In this document: positions 15,560 to 25,637 of the stretch, piece after piece
Numbering within the stretch: position 1 is the stretch's first letter
Layout: every line of letters starts with the position of its first letter
Made by a program: the position numbers and the translations under genes
Notes under the pieces: model-generated
The model's input: the letters and a program-made list of their open reading frames with translations, nothing else
Databases searched by the model: none
Told to the model about the DNA's origin: nothing
DNA from: Geothrix sp. SG200
GTDB taxonomy: Bacteria; Acidobacteriota; Holophagae; Holophagales; Holophagaceae
Direction of reading: 5' to 3'
Assembly: GCF_022808935.1 (NCBI RefSeq)
Contig: NZ_JAKZFR010000001.1
Span: 1,054,001-1,118,000, forward strand
DNA length: 64,000 nucleotides

Positions 15560-17578
15560 ATGGATCCCTCCTTTGACGATGTCTGGGCTGAATGCGAGGA
15601 CCTGTTCGTGCAGGCCCGGCAGAGGCTGGCCTCGCTGAAGTCGCCCCAGCCGCCGCACGTGGTGCAAGCCTCCGTCAACGCCCTGTTCCGCACCACCCAT
15701 ACGCTGAAGGGCATGGCGGGGATGCTTGGCTTCCCCCGGTTCAGCCAGGCTGCCCACCGCATGGAGGACATCTTCGACCTGATGCGCCAGGGGCGGCTCC
15801 GGTCCACGGATTCGCTGATCGAAACGCTCGAGGTTGGCATCCAGGCCCTGGAGTCCGGATTGGCCGAGCTCCGGCGGGGGCGGCCGGAGCCTGAGGACTA
15901 CCTGCACGCCATCAGGCGCCAGCTCGGCGAGCTGGAAGCGCTGGCCAGGCCGTCCGAAGGCGCGGTCCTGGACCTCACCGGGCTCCTGGACCTCCCACCT
16001 GACCTCCTGAAGGCCCTGTCTGAGTACGAGCGGACGCGGGTCACGGCGGTGCTCCTGGCGGGCATGCCCATCCAAGGTGTCAGCGTGCGGCTCGACCTGG
16101 CGACCTTCGATGAACGCCTCAGGAGCATCAGCGAGGCGGCGGGCGCCCAGGGCGAGCTGATTTCCACGCTGCCGCTCGAGATGCACGACGATCGCGACGG
16201 CCTTTTTTTCCTGCTGCTGGTGGCCACGCCGGCTCTGGAGGCCGAGGGTCTTGGCACCCTTCCGGAGGAGAACCTGGAAGTCATGGCGCTGGCGGATCCG
16301 GACCGGGTGCCGGCCAGCTTGAAGGCGGATCCCGGTCCCCTGGTCTCGCCGAAACCGGCGCAGGCGGCCTCCAATCCCCCGGTGGCCTTGCCCCAGGATG
16401 CCGAGGTGCTGAGGTTGCCGGCCCAGCGGGTGGATGCCCTGGAGGCCAGGCTCATGGCCGTCGCGCAAGTGCGGGACTCGGCGAGCCTGGCCCTCCGAGA
16501 GGTCCAGGATCCCGGCCTGGCCCGGCCCATGGCCATGATGGGGGAGATCGAGGCTGGCCTGCTGGAGGTCCAGAAGGCCCTGCTGCAGATGCGCATGGTG
16601 AAGGTCGAGAGCCTGTTCCAGAGGATCGAACCCATGGTGAAAGCCCTCAGCCGGGACATGGGCAAGCCGGTCCGGCTCTCCTTCCAGGGCGGGGATCTGG
16701 AGCTTGAGCGCAGCCTGCTCGGGCGGCTCGCCGAGCCGTTCCTGCATCTCGTGAGGAACGCCCTCGACCACGGGCTCGAAAGCCCTGCGGAACGGGTGGC
16801 CCAGGGCAAGGCCGAAACCGGTTCCCTGAGGATCTCGGCCTCCCAGCGGGGCCAGAACCTCCGTTTCGACCTCCGGGACGACGGGCGCGGCTTCGACCTG
16901 GCGCGCATCGAGGCGCGCGGCATCGCCATGGGGCTGCTCAAGGAGGGTGAGGTCCACTCTGCTGAAGACCTCCATCGGCTGGCCCTGGAGCCAGGTTTCT
17001 CCACCAAGGAGCGGGCCTCGCAGATCTCCGGTCGGGGTGTGGGCATGGACGTCGTGCGGGCCGAGGTGGAAGGGATGGGCGGCGACATCCAGATCTCCAG
17101 CGAACCCCGCCTGGGCAGCCTGGTCCGGCTGAGCCTGCCCCTGTCCAGGGCCGTGATCGCCTGTCTGAAGGTCCGCTGCGGCCAGCAGACCTTTGGGGTG
17201 CCGCTGAACCATGTGCTCCGGGTCCAGTCGAGCCTCGCTCCCGTACATGGGGGCGGGCGCATCGAGGTCCTGGGCCGGGACCTGCCCATGGAATCGCTCC
17301 AGGCCTGCCTGGGATTGCCCGAGCCGGCCGGCCAGCAGTTCTTCGTGGTGCTTCGCCAGCAGGGTGCTGCCGCCGAGGCAGGGCTGGACCTCGCGTTGGG
17401 GGTGGACGAGGTCGCCGGCCGCGTCGAGCTCCTGCTCCGGAGCCTGCCCGAACTGGCCCATACCCCGGGAATCATGGGTGGGAGCCTCCAGGAGGACGGT
17501 GTCCTCTGGGTGCTGGATCCGGAGGCGGTCATGGGCCTGGCCATGGATTCCCTCATGAAGCGGGTGGCCGATGTCTGA
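15560..17578 (+). CDS. cheA: CheA-type chemotaxis histidine kinase
   Basis: The 672-aa protein starts with an HPt (P1) domain whose phospho-acceptor is His47 in TTHTLKGMAG. A long linker (about 105-285) shows no clear CheY-binding P2 domain. A short P3 dimerisation helix pair is followed by the P4 ATPase (N box HLVRNALDHGLE near residue 400, DDGRGFD, SGRGVGMDVV) and a C-terminal CheW-like P5 domain. It would phosphorylate a response regulator under MCP control; no CheY, CheB or CheR is encoded here. The ATG has GGGAG upstream. Its end overlaps cheW by 8 nt. Confidence 0.9.
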   Translation: MDPSFDDVWAECEDLFVQARQRLASLKSPQPPHVVQASVNALFRTTHTLKGMAGMLGFPRFSQAAHRMEDIFDLMRQGRLRSTDSLIETLEVGIQALESGLAELRRGRPEPEDYLHAIRRQLGELEALARPSEGAVLDLTGLLDLPPDLLKALSEYERTRVTAVLLAGMPIQGVSVRLDLATFDERLRSISEAAGAQGELISTLPLEMHDDRDGLFFLLLVATPALEAEGLGTLPEENLEVMALADPDRVPASLKADPGPLVSPKPAQAASNPPVALPQDAEVLRLPAQRVDALEARLMAVAQVRDSASLALREVQDPGLARPMAMMGEIEAGLLEVQKALLQMRMVKVESLFQRIEPMVKALSRDMGKPVRLSFQGGDLELERSLLGRLAEPFLHLVRNALDHGLESPAERVAQGKAETGSLRISASQRGQNLRFDLRDDGRGFDLARIEARGIAMGLLKEGEVHSAEDLHRLALEPGFSTKERASQISGRGVGMDVVRAEVEGMGGDIQISSEPRLGSLVRLSLPLSRAVIACLKVRCGQQTFGVPLNHVLRVQSSLAPVHGGGRIEVLGRDLPMESLQACLGLPEPAGQQFFVVLRQQGAAAEAGLDLALGVDEVAGRVELLLRSLPELAHTPGIMGGSLQEDGVLWVLDPEAVMGLAMDSLMKRVADV

Positions 17579-18002
17579 TTCACGCCTCCTCCTCCACGCC
17601 AGGGCCGCCGGGCGGGCTTTCCTGCTGCCCTTGTCCGAACTCCGGGAGGTGGTTCCGGGCGCCCCAGTGGCGCCCATTCCCAGCGGTCCCCCAGGCATCC
17701 AGGGCGTGGTGCTCCATCACGGGGAATTCCTCCCGGTGTTGGATTGGGGCGTGGTCGGAGGAGACCCGGACCACGCGGCACCCCCCACGGTGCTGGCGGT
17801 TCTCCGGCCCCGGCTGGGTCTGCCCCTGGAGGGGGTGGCAGGCACCGTGGAGGCCCCGGAGGGGGGCCTGAACGACTCCCCCGCCGAGGATGCCTGGAGG
17901 CCCATCCTGGCCGGACTGTGTCAGCTGGAGGATCAGGAGCTGCCGGTGCTGGATGCCGATCGGCTCCTGGCGCTCCTGCACCGCCTCCGCAAGGCCCGCT
18001 GA
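17571..18002 (+). CDS. cheW: CheW-like coupling protein
   Basis: A 143-aa single CheW domain: FLLPLSELREVV at the start, then PGIQGVVLHHGEFLPVLDW, the usual region that positions the kinase on receptors, and a C-terminal LPVLDADRLL strand. It would bridge CheA and the MCP encoded 1.5 kb downstream. It overlaps the end of cheA. The sequence is divergent, so symbol assignment rests on the domain and on cheA. Confidence 0.8.
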   Translation: MSDSRLLLHARAAGRAFLLPLSELREVVPGAPVAPIPSGPPGIQGVVLHHGEFLPVLDWGVVGGDPDHAAPPTVLAVLRPRLGLPLEGVAGTVEAPEGGLNDSPAEDAWRPILAGLCQLEDQELPVLDADRLLALLHRLRKAR

Positions 18003-18052
18003 CTGCCTGGGGCGTCCATGCGATGATGGGGGTTTCGTGCCCGGAGGCTCCC

Positions 18053-19054
18053 TTGAACCGTCGCCTTGCCGCCCCCGTCGGAATCACCGCAACTGGGCAA
18101 TGTTTTCCCCCAAACGTGGTCACCAACGACGATCTCTCCAAGATCATGGAGACCAACGACGAGTGGATCCGCACCCGCACCGGCATCCGCGAGCGCCGCT
18201 GGGTTGAGCCCGGCACCGGCGCCTCCCAGTTGGGCGCACCGGCCCTTCAGATGGCGCTGGACAACCGTGGCATCAAGGCTTCGGAGCTGGACCTGATCCT
18301 GGTCACCACCGTGACCCCCGACACCCTGTTCCCGGCCACGGCCTGCCGCATTCAGGACATGGTGGGCGCCACCAACGCCTTCGGGTTCGACCTGAATGCC
18401 GCCTGCTCGGGATTCCTCTATGCCCTGACCACGGCTTCCAGTCTGGTGGCCGCCGGCGGCGTGCGCCGGGTGGCCGTGGTGGGCGTGGACATCATGTCCA
18501 CCATCATCAACAAGGAAGACCGCGCCACCGCCGTGCTGTTCGGGGATGGCGCCGGCGCCGTGATCGTGGAGCGGGTGGACGATGGCCTCGGCATCCTCGA
18601 TTTCGAGCACAAGGTGGACGGTTCCGGCGGCTGCTTCCTGTTCATGCCTGCGGGTGGTTCGCTGAAGCCTGCCACCGCGGAGACTGTGGCGGCCAAGGAG
18701 CACTACATCCACCAGGCCGGCAGCGAAGTGTTCAAGAACGCCGTGCGCGAAATGGCCGACAACAGCAAGCTGCTTCTGGACCGCAACGGCTTCCGCGGCA
18801 GCGACTTGAAGCTGTTCGTGCCCCATCAGGCCAACATCCGCATCATGGATGCCGCTGCCAAGCGGCTGGAGCTCGACCCTTCCCGCATGATGGTGAACAT
18901 CGACCGCTACGCCAACACCACCACGGCCACCATCCCCACCGCCCTTCATCAGGCCGTGGAGGCGAAGCGCATGGCCAAGGGCGACCTGGTGGTGCTGTCC
19001 GCCTTCGGTGCGGGCTTCACATGGGGCTCCACGCTCCTGCGCTGGGCCTACTGA
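18053..19054 (+). CDS. fabH: 3-oxoacyl-ACP synthase III (FabH)
   Basis: A 333-aa thiolase-fold enzyme that condenses acetyl-CoA with malonyl-ACP to start fatty-acid synthesis. The triad is visible: Cys118 in NAACSGF, His in PHQANIRI and Asn in YANTTTATIP. The TTG at 18053 is chosen because CGGAGG lies 5 bp upstream and gives the family's usual N-terminus (VGITATGQCFPP); ATG codons near 18023 are poorer. It is an unexpected neighbour, lying within a chemosensory block. Confidence 0.93.
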   Translation: MNRRLAAPVGITATGQCFPPNVVTNDDLSKIMETNDEWIRTRTGIRERRWVEPGTGASQLGAPALQMALDNRGIKASELDLILVTTVTPDTLFPATACRIQDMVGATNAFGFDLNAACSGFLYALTTASSLVAAGGVRRVAVVGVDIMSTIINKEDRATAVLFGDGAGAVIVERVDDGLGILDFEHKVDGSGGCFLFMPAGGSLKPATAETVAAKEHYIHQAGSEVFKNAVREMADNSKLLLDRNGFRGSDLKLFVPHQANIRIMDAAAKRLELDPSRMMVNIDRYANTTTATIPTALHQAVEAKRMAKGDLVVLSAFGAGFTWGSTLLRWAY

Positions 19055-19066
19055 GCTTCCGGCACC

Positions 19067-19597
19067 ATGCGGATCATCGCCGGAAGCCTGAAAGGGCGGC
19101 GCCTGACGGCCCCCCCGGCCGGCGATCTCCGGGTCAGGCCGACCTCCGACCGGGCCCGCGAGGCGCTTTTCTCCATTCTCCAGCGATGGCCTCCGGGCCC
19201 TTTCCTCGACCTGTGCGCGGGTACCGGCGCGGTGGGGCTCGAGGCGTATTCCCGGGGGTACGGGCCAGTCACGTGCGTGGAGGCCGCCGAACCCGGGTGG
19301 TCCTGCCTGCTGAAGAATGCCAACGCGACCGAAATCAAGACGATGCGCGTGGATTTCCGCCGACTGCCCGGGAATGCCTTCCGCGACCAGGCGGTGGTTT
19401 TCCTCGATCCTCCCTACGACCAGGCTGAGGCTCTCTGGGGCCGGATGGCGGCCCGGCTGAGGCCCTGGATGGCGGAGGGAGGCGTCCTCGTGTTCGAGAC
19501 GGAGCGGGGCATCCGGCTGGAATTACAGGACGGCTGGGCTCTGGCCGAAACACGCGAGTATGGTGCAGCCCGATTCCATTTCTGGACCCCAGCTTGA
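19067..19597 (+). CDS. rsmD: 16S rRNA (guanine966-N2)-methyltransferase RsmD
   Basis: A 176-aa class I SAM methyltransferase. It begins MRIIAGSLKGRRL with RVRPTSDRAREALFSIL, both typical of RsmD, then the SAM motif LDLCAGTGAVGLEA and the catalytic DPPY motif. It methylates G966 of 16S rRNA on the 30S subunit. It starts 12 bp after fabH and its 3' end overlaps the next gene by 38 nt. Confidence 0.93.
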   Translation: MRIIAGSLKGRRLTAPPAGDLRVRPTSDRAREALFSILQRWPPGPFLDLCAGTGAVGLEAYSRGYGPVTCVEAAEPGWSCLLKNANATEIKTMRVDFRRLPGNAFRDQAVVFLDPPYDQAEALWGRMAARLRPWMAEGGVLVFETERGIRLELQDGWALAETREYGAARFHFWTPA

Positions 19598-22109
19598 TTT
19601 CAAGGCTGAGGTTCCCGCCAAGGTGGATGCGTCCGTCCTGGCCATGGTGCTCACCCGACTGAAGCGGAGCACGGGGCTGGTCTGGCTTTCGGCCTTTCTG
19701 GTGGGGTTTCTGCTGTTCGTGCTCACGGCGCCTCTGGAATTCCGGCTGACCCTTCCGGGGCTGGCTTCCATGGCGGGCCTGCTGGCGCTGGCGGTGGGGG
19801 CCTCGATGCTTCAGATCCACCGCCTGGACGGCCTCCTTGCGGGGGGAATTCTCAGGGCGGACCTCTACCGCTCCCTGACCCGGTTCCCCCAGACTTCTTC
19901 GCTGCTCTTCCTCTACCTTGGGGCCTGCCTGAGCGCCGGGGCCTACTCATGGGTGAAGCTGCGCCTGGGCCAGAGCATCCTGGTGAGCTCGGTCATGGCG
20001 GCCATTTTCCTGGTTGTGGTGGCGCTGGCTGCCATCAGCCAGTACTTCCTGACCAAGCAGAACCTGATGAAGATCTACCGGCTCATGGCCGGGCAGCCCG
20101 GGTTCACTGCATCGGATGCGCGTTTCGCCACCAGCCTGCGGGCGAAGTTCGGCTTCGGCATCCTGGCCATGACCGGGGGCGTGCTCATGCTCTCCCTCCT
20201 GGTGTCGGGGCTCACGCTCCAGTCCTCCATCCGAACCAAAGTCACGAGCTATGCCAGGAACGAGTTGGCCAACCTCGAGGATTCCGTGGCCTTCGTGCAG
20301 GAGATGAACACCACCCCGGAAGACCTGGATGCCTTCATGGGCACGCTGAGGCTGGGCACCGGCGGCGGCATTTCGCTCCAGCTCCCTGCGAGCAAGGGTG
20401 GGAACCTGCTCGGTTCCCGCCTCCAACCGGGGGGAGGCGGAGACATCGTCGTGATCCAGCCCCTCCCGGACGGTTCGAAGCTCCGGGCGGTGATTCCCGA
20501 GGCCGAGTACGCGGACGCCATCTGGAAGGCGTTCCGGCCCAGCCTGGCCATCCTGCTCCTGGCCGGGATCTTCCTGATCTACTTCATCCAGCTGATCCTC
20601 CGGGACGTGCAGCAGCCGCTGCTGCTGCTCAGCCGCAACGCCAAGCGGGTGGGGGAGGGGCGCATCGATACCCTCGAAGCCGTCTACAGCGATGACGAGG
20701 TGGCAACCCTGGCCGAAGGCTTCGGCCGCATGGTGGGGAGCCTGCGGGGCATGGTGGTCCAGATCCGTTCGGCCAGTCGCGACCTGGCCAGGGCCTCCAG
20801 CGCGATCCGGGAGTCCGCGGACGGTGTCCGCCAGTCCAGCCATGGCCAGCGCGAGCTCATCGAATCGTTCCATGAGGAGATCAACGAGCTGACGGACACC
20901 TCCATCAGCATCAGCGCCAGCTCCATGGAGCTGAGCCTGGCCTCCGAGAACACCAACTCGACCATCGTCCAGATGGCCGCCAGCGTGCAGCAGATCAACC
21001 GGAGCATGGATGAGCTGCTGCTGGTGGTCGAGGGGATCACCTCCGCCATCCGCGACTTCGACATCTCCATCAAGAACGTGGGCAAGAACGTCGACCACCT
21101 CGCCGGTCACGCCGAGCACACGCGCGAGTTCGCGGAGAACTTGGAGCAGAGCGCCTCTGCCATCGACGACAACGTGAAGATCGCCCGGCGCTACGCCAAG
21201 AACGTGATCCACACCGTGGCCCGGGGCATGGAGCTGGTGGCGAGGAACCGGGACAAGATCCAGGTGATCGACCGGGTCGTCCAGGACTTCCAGAGCACCA
21301 CGCGCACCCTGCTGCAGCAGGGAACGGACATCGCGAAGATCCTGGACTACATCGGAAGCCACGCCCAGCAGACCAACCTGCTGGCCCTGAACGCAGCCAT
21401 CATCGCGTCCCAGAGCGGCGTGGCAGGGGAGGGGCAGGCCAAGGGGTTCTCCGTGGTGGCCGACGAGATCAAGGAACTCGCCGAGCAGACCGGACGTTCC
21501 ACCCAGGAGATCCAGCAGATCATCGGCACCCTGCAGGCGGAGATCCGGAAGGCCTACCAGCAGGTGGAGCTGGGGATTGACGCCGTCCGGGACGGGGCGG
21601 AATCCGTGGTCCAGAGCGAAGAGGCCCTCCGGGCCATCCTCGAATCCGTCGGGGGCATGGACCGGGTCGTGGAGAGCATCCTCAGCGAGACCCTCCAGCA
21701 GGGCGGCCAGGCGAGCATGATCCACGAGGCCAACCGGAACATCCACCACCAGGTGGAGACGATCCGCTCGGTCATGGACGAGCAGCAGCAGACCAGCAAC
21801 CACATCCTGTCCCTGGCCATGAACGTCCAGCAGGCGACCAGCGTGGTGCGGGACTCGACGCGGGAGCAGAGCGCGGGGAGCGATGAAATCGCGAAGGCCA
21901 CGGAGCAGGTCAGGACCCTGGCCAGCAGCCTCCACGAGATCCTGGCCCGCCAGGAGAACCACGTGCTGTCCCTGAAGGAGACCATGAACCGGGTGCTGGG
22001 CAAGGCCCTGGAGAGCGAACGGGCCATCGAGGACTCCAGCGGAGCCGTGGAACAGCTGGGGGTCCAGGTCCACATGCTCAACCGAGAGGTGAACCTCTTC
22101 AAGTTGTAG
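19560..22109 (+). CDS. Membrane methyl-accepting chemotaxis protein
   Basis: An 849-aa receptor with about four N-terminal transmembrane segments (residues 30-165), a fifth near 200-225, a periplasmic-like domain of about 100 residues, a TM near 325-345, a HAMP domain, and a long coiled-coil signalling region. The hairpin tip carries QQTNLLALNAAIIAS, then an apparent four-residue insertion before GQAKGFSVVADEI. No CheR-binding pentapeptide is seen at the C-terminus (ends NLFKL). The ATG at 19560 lies inside rsmD; an ATG at 19644 is an alternative. Probably acts with the CheA/CheW upstream. Confidence 0.87.
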   Translation: MVQPDSISGPQLDFKAEVPAKVDASVLAMVLTRLKRSTGLVWLSAFLVGFLLFVLTAPLEFRLTLPGLASMAGLLALAVGASMLQIHRLDGLLAGGILRADLYRSLTRFPQTSSLLFLYLGACLSAGAYSWVKLRLGQSILVSSVMAAIFLVVVALAAISQYFLTKQNLMKIYRLMAGQPGFTASDARFATSLRAKFGFGILAMTGGVLMLSLLVSGLTLQSSIRTKVTSYARNELANLEDSVAFVQEMNTTPEDLDAFMGTLRLGTGGGISLQLPASKGGNLLGSRLQPGGGGDIVVIQPLPDGSKLRAVIPEAEYADAIWKAFRPSLAILLLAGIFLIYFIQLILRDVQQPLLLLSRNAKRVGEGRIDTLEAVYSDDEVATLAEGFGRMVGSLRGMVVQIRSASRDLARASSAIRESADGVRQSSHGQRELIESFHEEINELTDTSISISASSMELSLASENTNSTIVQMAASVQQINRSMDELLLVVEGITSAIRDFDISIKNVGKNVDHLAGHAEHTREFAENLEQSASAIDDNVKIARRYAKNVIHTVARGMELVARNRDKIQVIDRVVQDFQSTTRTLLQQGTDIAKILDYIGSHAQQTNLLALNAAIIASQSGVAGEGQAKGFSVVADEIKELAEQTGRSTQEIQQIIGTLQAEIRKAYQQVELGIDAVRDGAESVVQSEEALRAILESVGGMDRVVESILSETLQQGGQASMIHEANRNIHHQVETIRSVMDEQQQTSNHILSLAMNVQQATSVVRDSTREQSAGSDEIAKATEQVRTLASSLHEILARQENHVLSLKETMNRVLGKALESERAIEDSSGAVEQLGVQVHMLNREVNLFKL

Positions 22110-22149
22110 CGCTACTGTTAGGCTGGAAGCCGCTTCCCCGGGCCCCTGC

Positions 22150-23820
22150 ATGTACCGCTTGTCCATCAAGACCAAGCTGAGCGCTGTCATCAGCATCCTG
22201 GTCCTCTCGTTCATCGCCTTCAACCTGCTCTACTACCCGCGGTGGGTGGAACAGCAGATCCGCGCCCAGGCTGAACTGAGCGCCCGCCAGGTGGCCGAGA
22301 CGGCCAGCTATGCCCTGGGCCCGGCGGTGAGCAAGGGGAACACCCGGGACATCGCCAAGGTGCTCCAGGGCGTCCAGAACATCCCCTCCTTCCGGTTCAG
22401 CGCTGTCTACGGCTACGACGGGGAAGCCCTGGACAGCACGCCGACCACCCCCGAGTGGGCCACGGGCCAGGTGCTGCGGGATGGGATCTCCCACACGTAC
22501 ACCCGCCGGGAAAGCAACATGCTGGTGGCCGTGGCGCCGGTCTTCTACGAGGAGCCGCGGGCCGACCAGGTGGGCACCCTCGTGCTCGGCTTCACCACCG
22601 AGGGGATCCAGCGGGCCGTCCGGGAGAACATCCGCGCGAGTCTGGCCGTGGGCCTGGTGACCCTGGTGCTGGGCATCGGAGCGGCGATCTTCCTGTCGAA
22701 CCGCTACCTCCGGCCGGTGATCCAGTTGACCGAGGCCGCCCAGAAAGTGGCCCAGGGCCACCTGGAGACGGTCTCCGTGAAGGTCTCCACGCGAGACGAG
22801 ATCCAGGACCTGAGCCAATCCTTCGAGGTGATGACCGACAAGCTGCGCGTTTCCCGGGACGAGATCGAGCGCCAGAACCGCCTGCTGGAATACCGCGTCC
22901 AGGAGCGCACCCGCCAGCTCATGGAAACCATCTGGGAACTGGAGGAGATCCGCGCCAACCTCGAGCAGCTCGTCCAGGAGCGCACCCGCGGGCTGGAGCA
23001 GAGCCGGATGGAGCTAAAGGCCTGGGCCAGCACCCTGGAGGAGAAGGTCCAGGAGAAGACCCGGGAGCTGCGGGATCTCAATGACAGCCTGCTCACCAGC
23101 TACCAGAAGCTGAAGGAGGTGGACCGCCTGAAGGACGAATTCCTGGCGAACGTGAGCCACGAACTGCGGACCCCCCTGAACTCCATCATCGGATTCTCGG
23201 GCATGCTCATGCAGGATCCCAGCGGAAGGCTGGGGGAGGAGGTTAAAGAGGATCTTCAGATCATCTACCAAAACGGGCGGTCCCTTCTGGGTCTGATCGA
23301 CTCGATTCTCGACCTCTCCAAGATCGAAGCAGGCAAGATGGCCCTGGACCTCGAGGAGGTGGATCCCGTGGCATTGCTGGACGAAGTGAAAGCCATGGCG
23401 GCAGGCCTAGTCCAGGGCCGCCCCATCACCCTGGAATACCAGCGTCCCGACGGCCTGTTTCGCGTCATGGGGGACCGGGACCGGCTCCGGCAGGTCTTCA
23501 CGAATCTCGTGGGCAACGCGGTCAAGTTCACCGAAAGCGGCTCGGTGCGGATCACTGCGGAGGCCGTCGGAGGCCGCTTCCTCGTCCGTATCGAGGACAC
23601 GGGCATCGGCATGACGGAAGAGGATCTGGGCCGCCTGTTCAAGCCGTTCCAGCAGGTGGATGGGAGCATCTCGCGGCGCTTCGGCGGGACGGGCTTGGGC
23701 CTGGCCATCAGCCAGCGGTTCATGGGCCTCATGAACGGCCGCATCCGGGCCTCCAGCCGCAAGGGGGAGGGCAGCGTCTTCGAGGTGGAGCTGCCCCTGG
23801 TCTCCGGGGTGGCGGCATGA
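22150..23820 (+). CDS. Membrane sensor histidine kinase (HAMP, coiled coil, HisKA)
   Basis: The 556-aa protein has an N-terminal TM (about 8-28), an extracytoplasmic sensor of about 130 residues, a second TM (about 160-180), HAMP, then roughly 100 residues of coiled coil with three similar ERTR/EKTR repeats (VQERTRQL, VQERTRGL, VQEKTREL). HisKA follows with NVSHELRTPLN (His near 337), then HATPase_c with an N box (NLVGNAVKF), DTGIGM and GGTGLGLAIS. The signal is unknown. It overlaps the next gene by 4 nt (ATGA), so the two probably act together. Confidence 0.88.
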   Translation: MYRLSIKTKLSAVISILVLSFIAFNLLYYPRWVEQQIRAQAELSARQVAETASYALGPAVSKGNTRDIAKVLQGVQNIPSFRFSAVYGYDGEALDSTPTTPEWATGQVLRDGISHTYTRRESNMLVAVAPVFYEEPRADQVGTLVLGFTTEGIQRAVRENIRASLAVGLVTLVLGIGAAIFLSNRYLRPVIQLTEAAQKVAQGHLETVSVKVSTRDEIQDLSQSFEVMTDKLRVSRDEIERQNRLLEYRVQERTRQLMETIWELEEIRANLEQLVQERTRGLEQSRMELKAWASTLEEKVQEKTRELRDLNDSLLTSYQKLKEVDRLKDEFLANVSHELRTPLNSIIGFSGMLMQDPSGRLGEEVKEDLQIIYQNGRSLLGLIDSILDLSKIEAGKMALDLEEVDPVALLDEVKAMAAGLVQGRPITLEYQRPDGLFRVMGDRDRLRQVFTNLVGNAVKFTESGSVRITAEAVGGRFLVRIEDTGIGMTEEDLGRLFKPFQQVDGSISRRFGGTGLGLAISQRFMGLMNGRIRASSRKGEGSVFEVELPLVSGVAA

Positions 23821-25637
23821 CCGGGGACCTCCGGAAGATCCTATGCATCGAGGACAACGCCATGAACTGGCGGCTGGTCCACCGTCTGCTTTCCCAGGCG
23901 GGGTTCGAGCCGCACTGGGCGGACGACGGCCTGAAGGGGTACGAGATGGCCGTGCAGCTTAAGCCGGCCCTGATCCTGCTGGACATCAACTTGCCTGGCC
24001 TTTCAGGGTTCGAGGTGGCCACCAAGCTGCGCCAGAACCCGTCCATGAACGGCGTGCTGATTGTCGCCCTCACGGCCAAGACCATGCGCAGCGACCGGGA
24101 GACCGCGCTGGTGACCGGCTGCGATGGATTCATCTCCAAACCCATCGATCCGTTCCTGTTTGTGGGTCAGGTCGAGGCCTACCTCGGCGGACAGCGTGAT
24201 CGCCTCGAGCAGGGGCGGGAAGGCGCGGCCCTCCGGCAGTTCACCCATCAGGTGGTCGACCATCTGGAGGCCCAGCTTCGGGAGGCGCAGGAGGGCAACC
24301 GGAAGCTCCTGGAGGTGCAGGCCGTGCTGGAGCAGCGCAGCCACCACCTCTCAAGGCTGCTGGCCCTCAGCAGGGAGACCATTCCCCTCAGGGACGTGGA
24401 CGAGATCCGCTCGCGGATCCTGGGGCAGATGCGGGAAGAACTGAGCCTTGAGCACCTGACCACCTACCATCTCCACTCGAGCGGGGCCTATTTCCAAGGC
24501 TGGACCTGGGGTTCCGATGGGATGGTGGAGACGCCCGTGCTGCCGAGGGAGCAGCCCCTGGCCACCGGAGTCGAGGCGCTTCCGGCCGGCCTGGTCCTCA
24601 TGAACACGGAGCTCCGGCAGACTGCAGCCTGGGAGCAGGGGATCGATCTGGGATTGTGGGACCCGAGGGCCCAGGCGCTGCTGCTGCCCCTTCGCAGCCG
24701 CTCCGGCGAGGACCGGCTCTGGGGGTTCCTCGCGGCGGATCGCTCCGGCGCGGCTTTCCAGGCCTTCGAGATGGAGCTGGCCGCCCTCTATGCCGGCAGC
24801 CTCCAGGTCACAGTGGAGAACGCCGAACTCATCAGCCACCTGGACGAGACCAGTCGGGCCCTCAGCACCAGCTACGAGGGGCTCGAATCCACCTATGCGG
24901 CGCTCAAGAACGCCCAGCGTGCCTTGGTGGCCCAGGACCGGAAGACCGCCCTCGGCGCCCTCTTCCTCCAGATGGCCCAGCGCCTCCAGATGCCGGTTCG
25001 GACCCTGAAGGAGGAGAGCCACGTCCTGTCCGTCCATATGGAGCGGGCCGACATCCCGCCTCCCGACGAGCGGGAGGCCTGCCAGCGTTCCATGGAATCG
25101 ATCCGCCGCGCCATCGCCCAGGTGGACGACCTGGTTCGGGTCCTGCTCCGCCGGACGGGTCAGGTCGAAGCCAGCGCCCCGGAGTGGATCCACCTGCACG
25201 ACCTGATCCATCAGGAACTGGAGATATTGCACGTGGACGGGACGCTCCCTCCGGAATTCCCGATGGAACTCAACCTCCAGGCCCCCAGGGACCTGATCTT
25301 CGGGGTTTCCACCGATTTCTCGGACGTGCTGGGGCACCTCGTGGCCCATGCACTGGGAGGCGCCACGAGCCGGATCCAGCTGCGCTCCTGGGGAGGGAAA
25401 CGGCACTTCCGCCTTGAATTGGAGGACGACGGTGGTCCCATCGCTCCGGAACTCCTGGAGCGGGCGTTCGAACCCTTGTCAGGGCTGCGGCCCGAGGCTC
25501 CGGCCCCGGAGCCGGGGCGACGCCCCGGGGCTGGTTTGCCGTCCTGTGCCCAGCTCATGACCGCCTACGGGGGCGCCGTCGAGCTCATGGCCGCCCCTCA
25601 CGGAACCATCGTCCGGCTCAGCCTCCGGATGGACTGA
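23817..25637 (+). CDS. Receiver-GAF-like protein with degenerate histidine-kinase core
   Basis: Residues 1-125 are a complete receiver domain (IEDN, phospho-acceptor Asp56 in [20 protein letters not shown]). A coiled coil and a GAF-like domain (about 180-330) follow, then a region placed like a kinase dimerisation domain, but reading [15 protein letters not shown] with no histidine where HELRTPL is expected. The ATPase-like end has HLVAHALGG in place of the N-box asparagine motif, and DDGGP, PGAGL only loosely match G1 and G2. It is probably an inactive kinase used as an output or scaffold of the upstream kinase. Its 3' end overlaps convergent scoA by 20 bp. Confidence 0.75.
   Translation: MTGDLRKILCIEDNAMNWRLVHRLLSQAGFEPHWADDGLKGYEMAVQLKPALILLDINLPGLSGFEVATKLRQNPSMNGVLIVALTAKTMRSDRETALVTGCDGFISKPIDPFLFVGQVEAYLGGQRDRLEQGREGAALRQFTHQVVDHLEAQLREAQEGNRKLLEVQAVLEQRSHHLSRLLALSRETIPLRDVDEIRSRILGQMREELSLEHLTTYHLHSSGAYFQGWTWGSDGMVETPVLPREQPLATGVEALPAGLVLMNTELRQTAAWEQGIDLGLWDPRAQALLLPLRSRSGEDRLWGFLAADRSGAAFQAFEMELAALYAGSLQVTVENAELISHLDETSRALSTSYEGLESTYAALKNAQRALVAQDRKTALGALFLQMAQRLQMPVRTLKEESHVLSVHMERADIPPPDEREACQRSMESIRRAIAQVDDLVRVLLRRTGQVEASAPEWIHLHDLIHQELEILHVDGTLPPEFPMELNLQAPRDLIFGVSTDFSDVLGHLVAHALGGATSRIQLRSWGGKRHFRLELEDDGGPIAPELLERAFEPLSGLRPEAPAPEPGRRPGAGLPSCAQLMTAYGGAVELMAAPHGTIVRLSLRMD

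Noticed and set aside
15476-17698. Minus-strand open frame opposite cheA
   Set aside because: Repetitive composition and no motif; cheA on the other strand has all family motifs.
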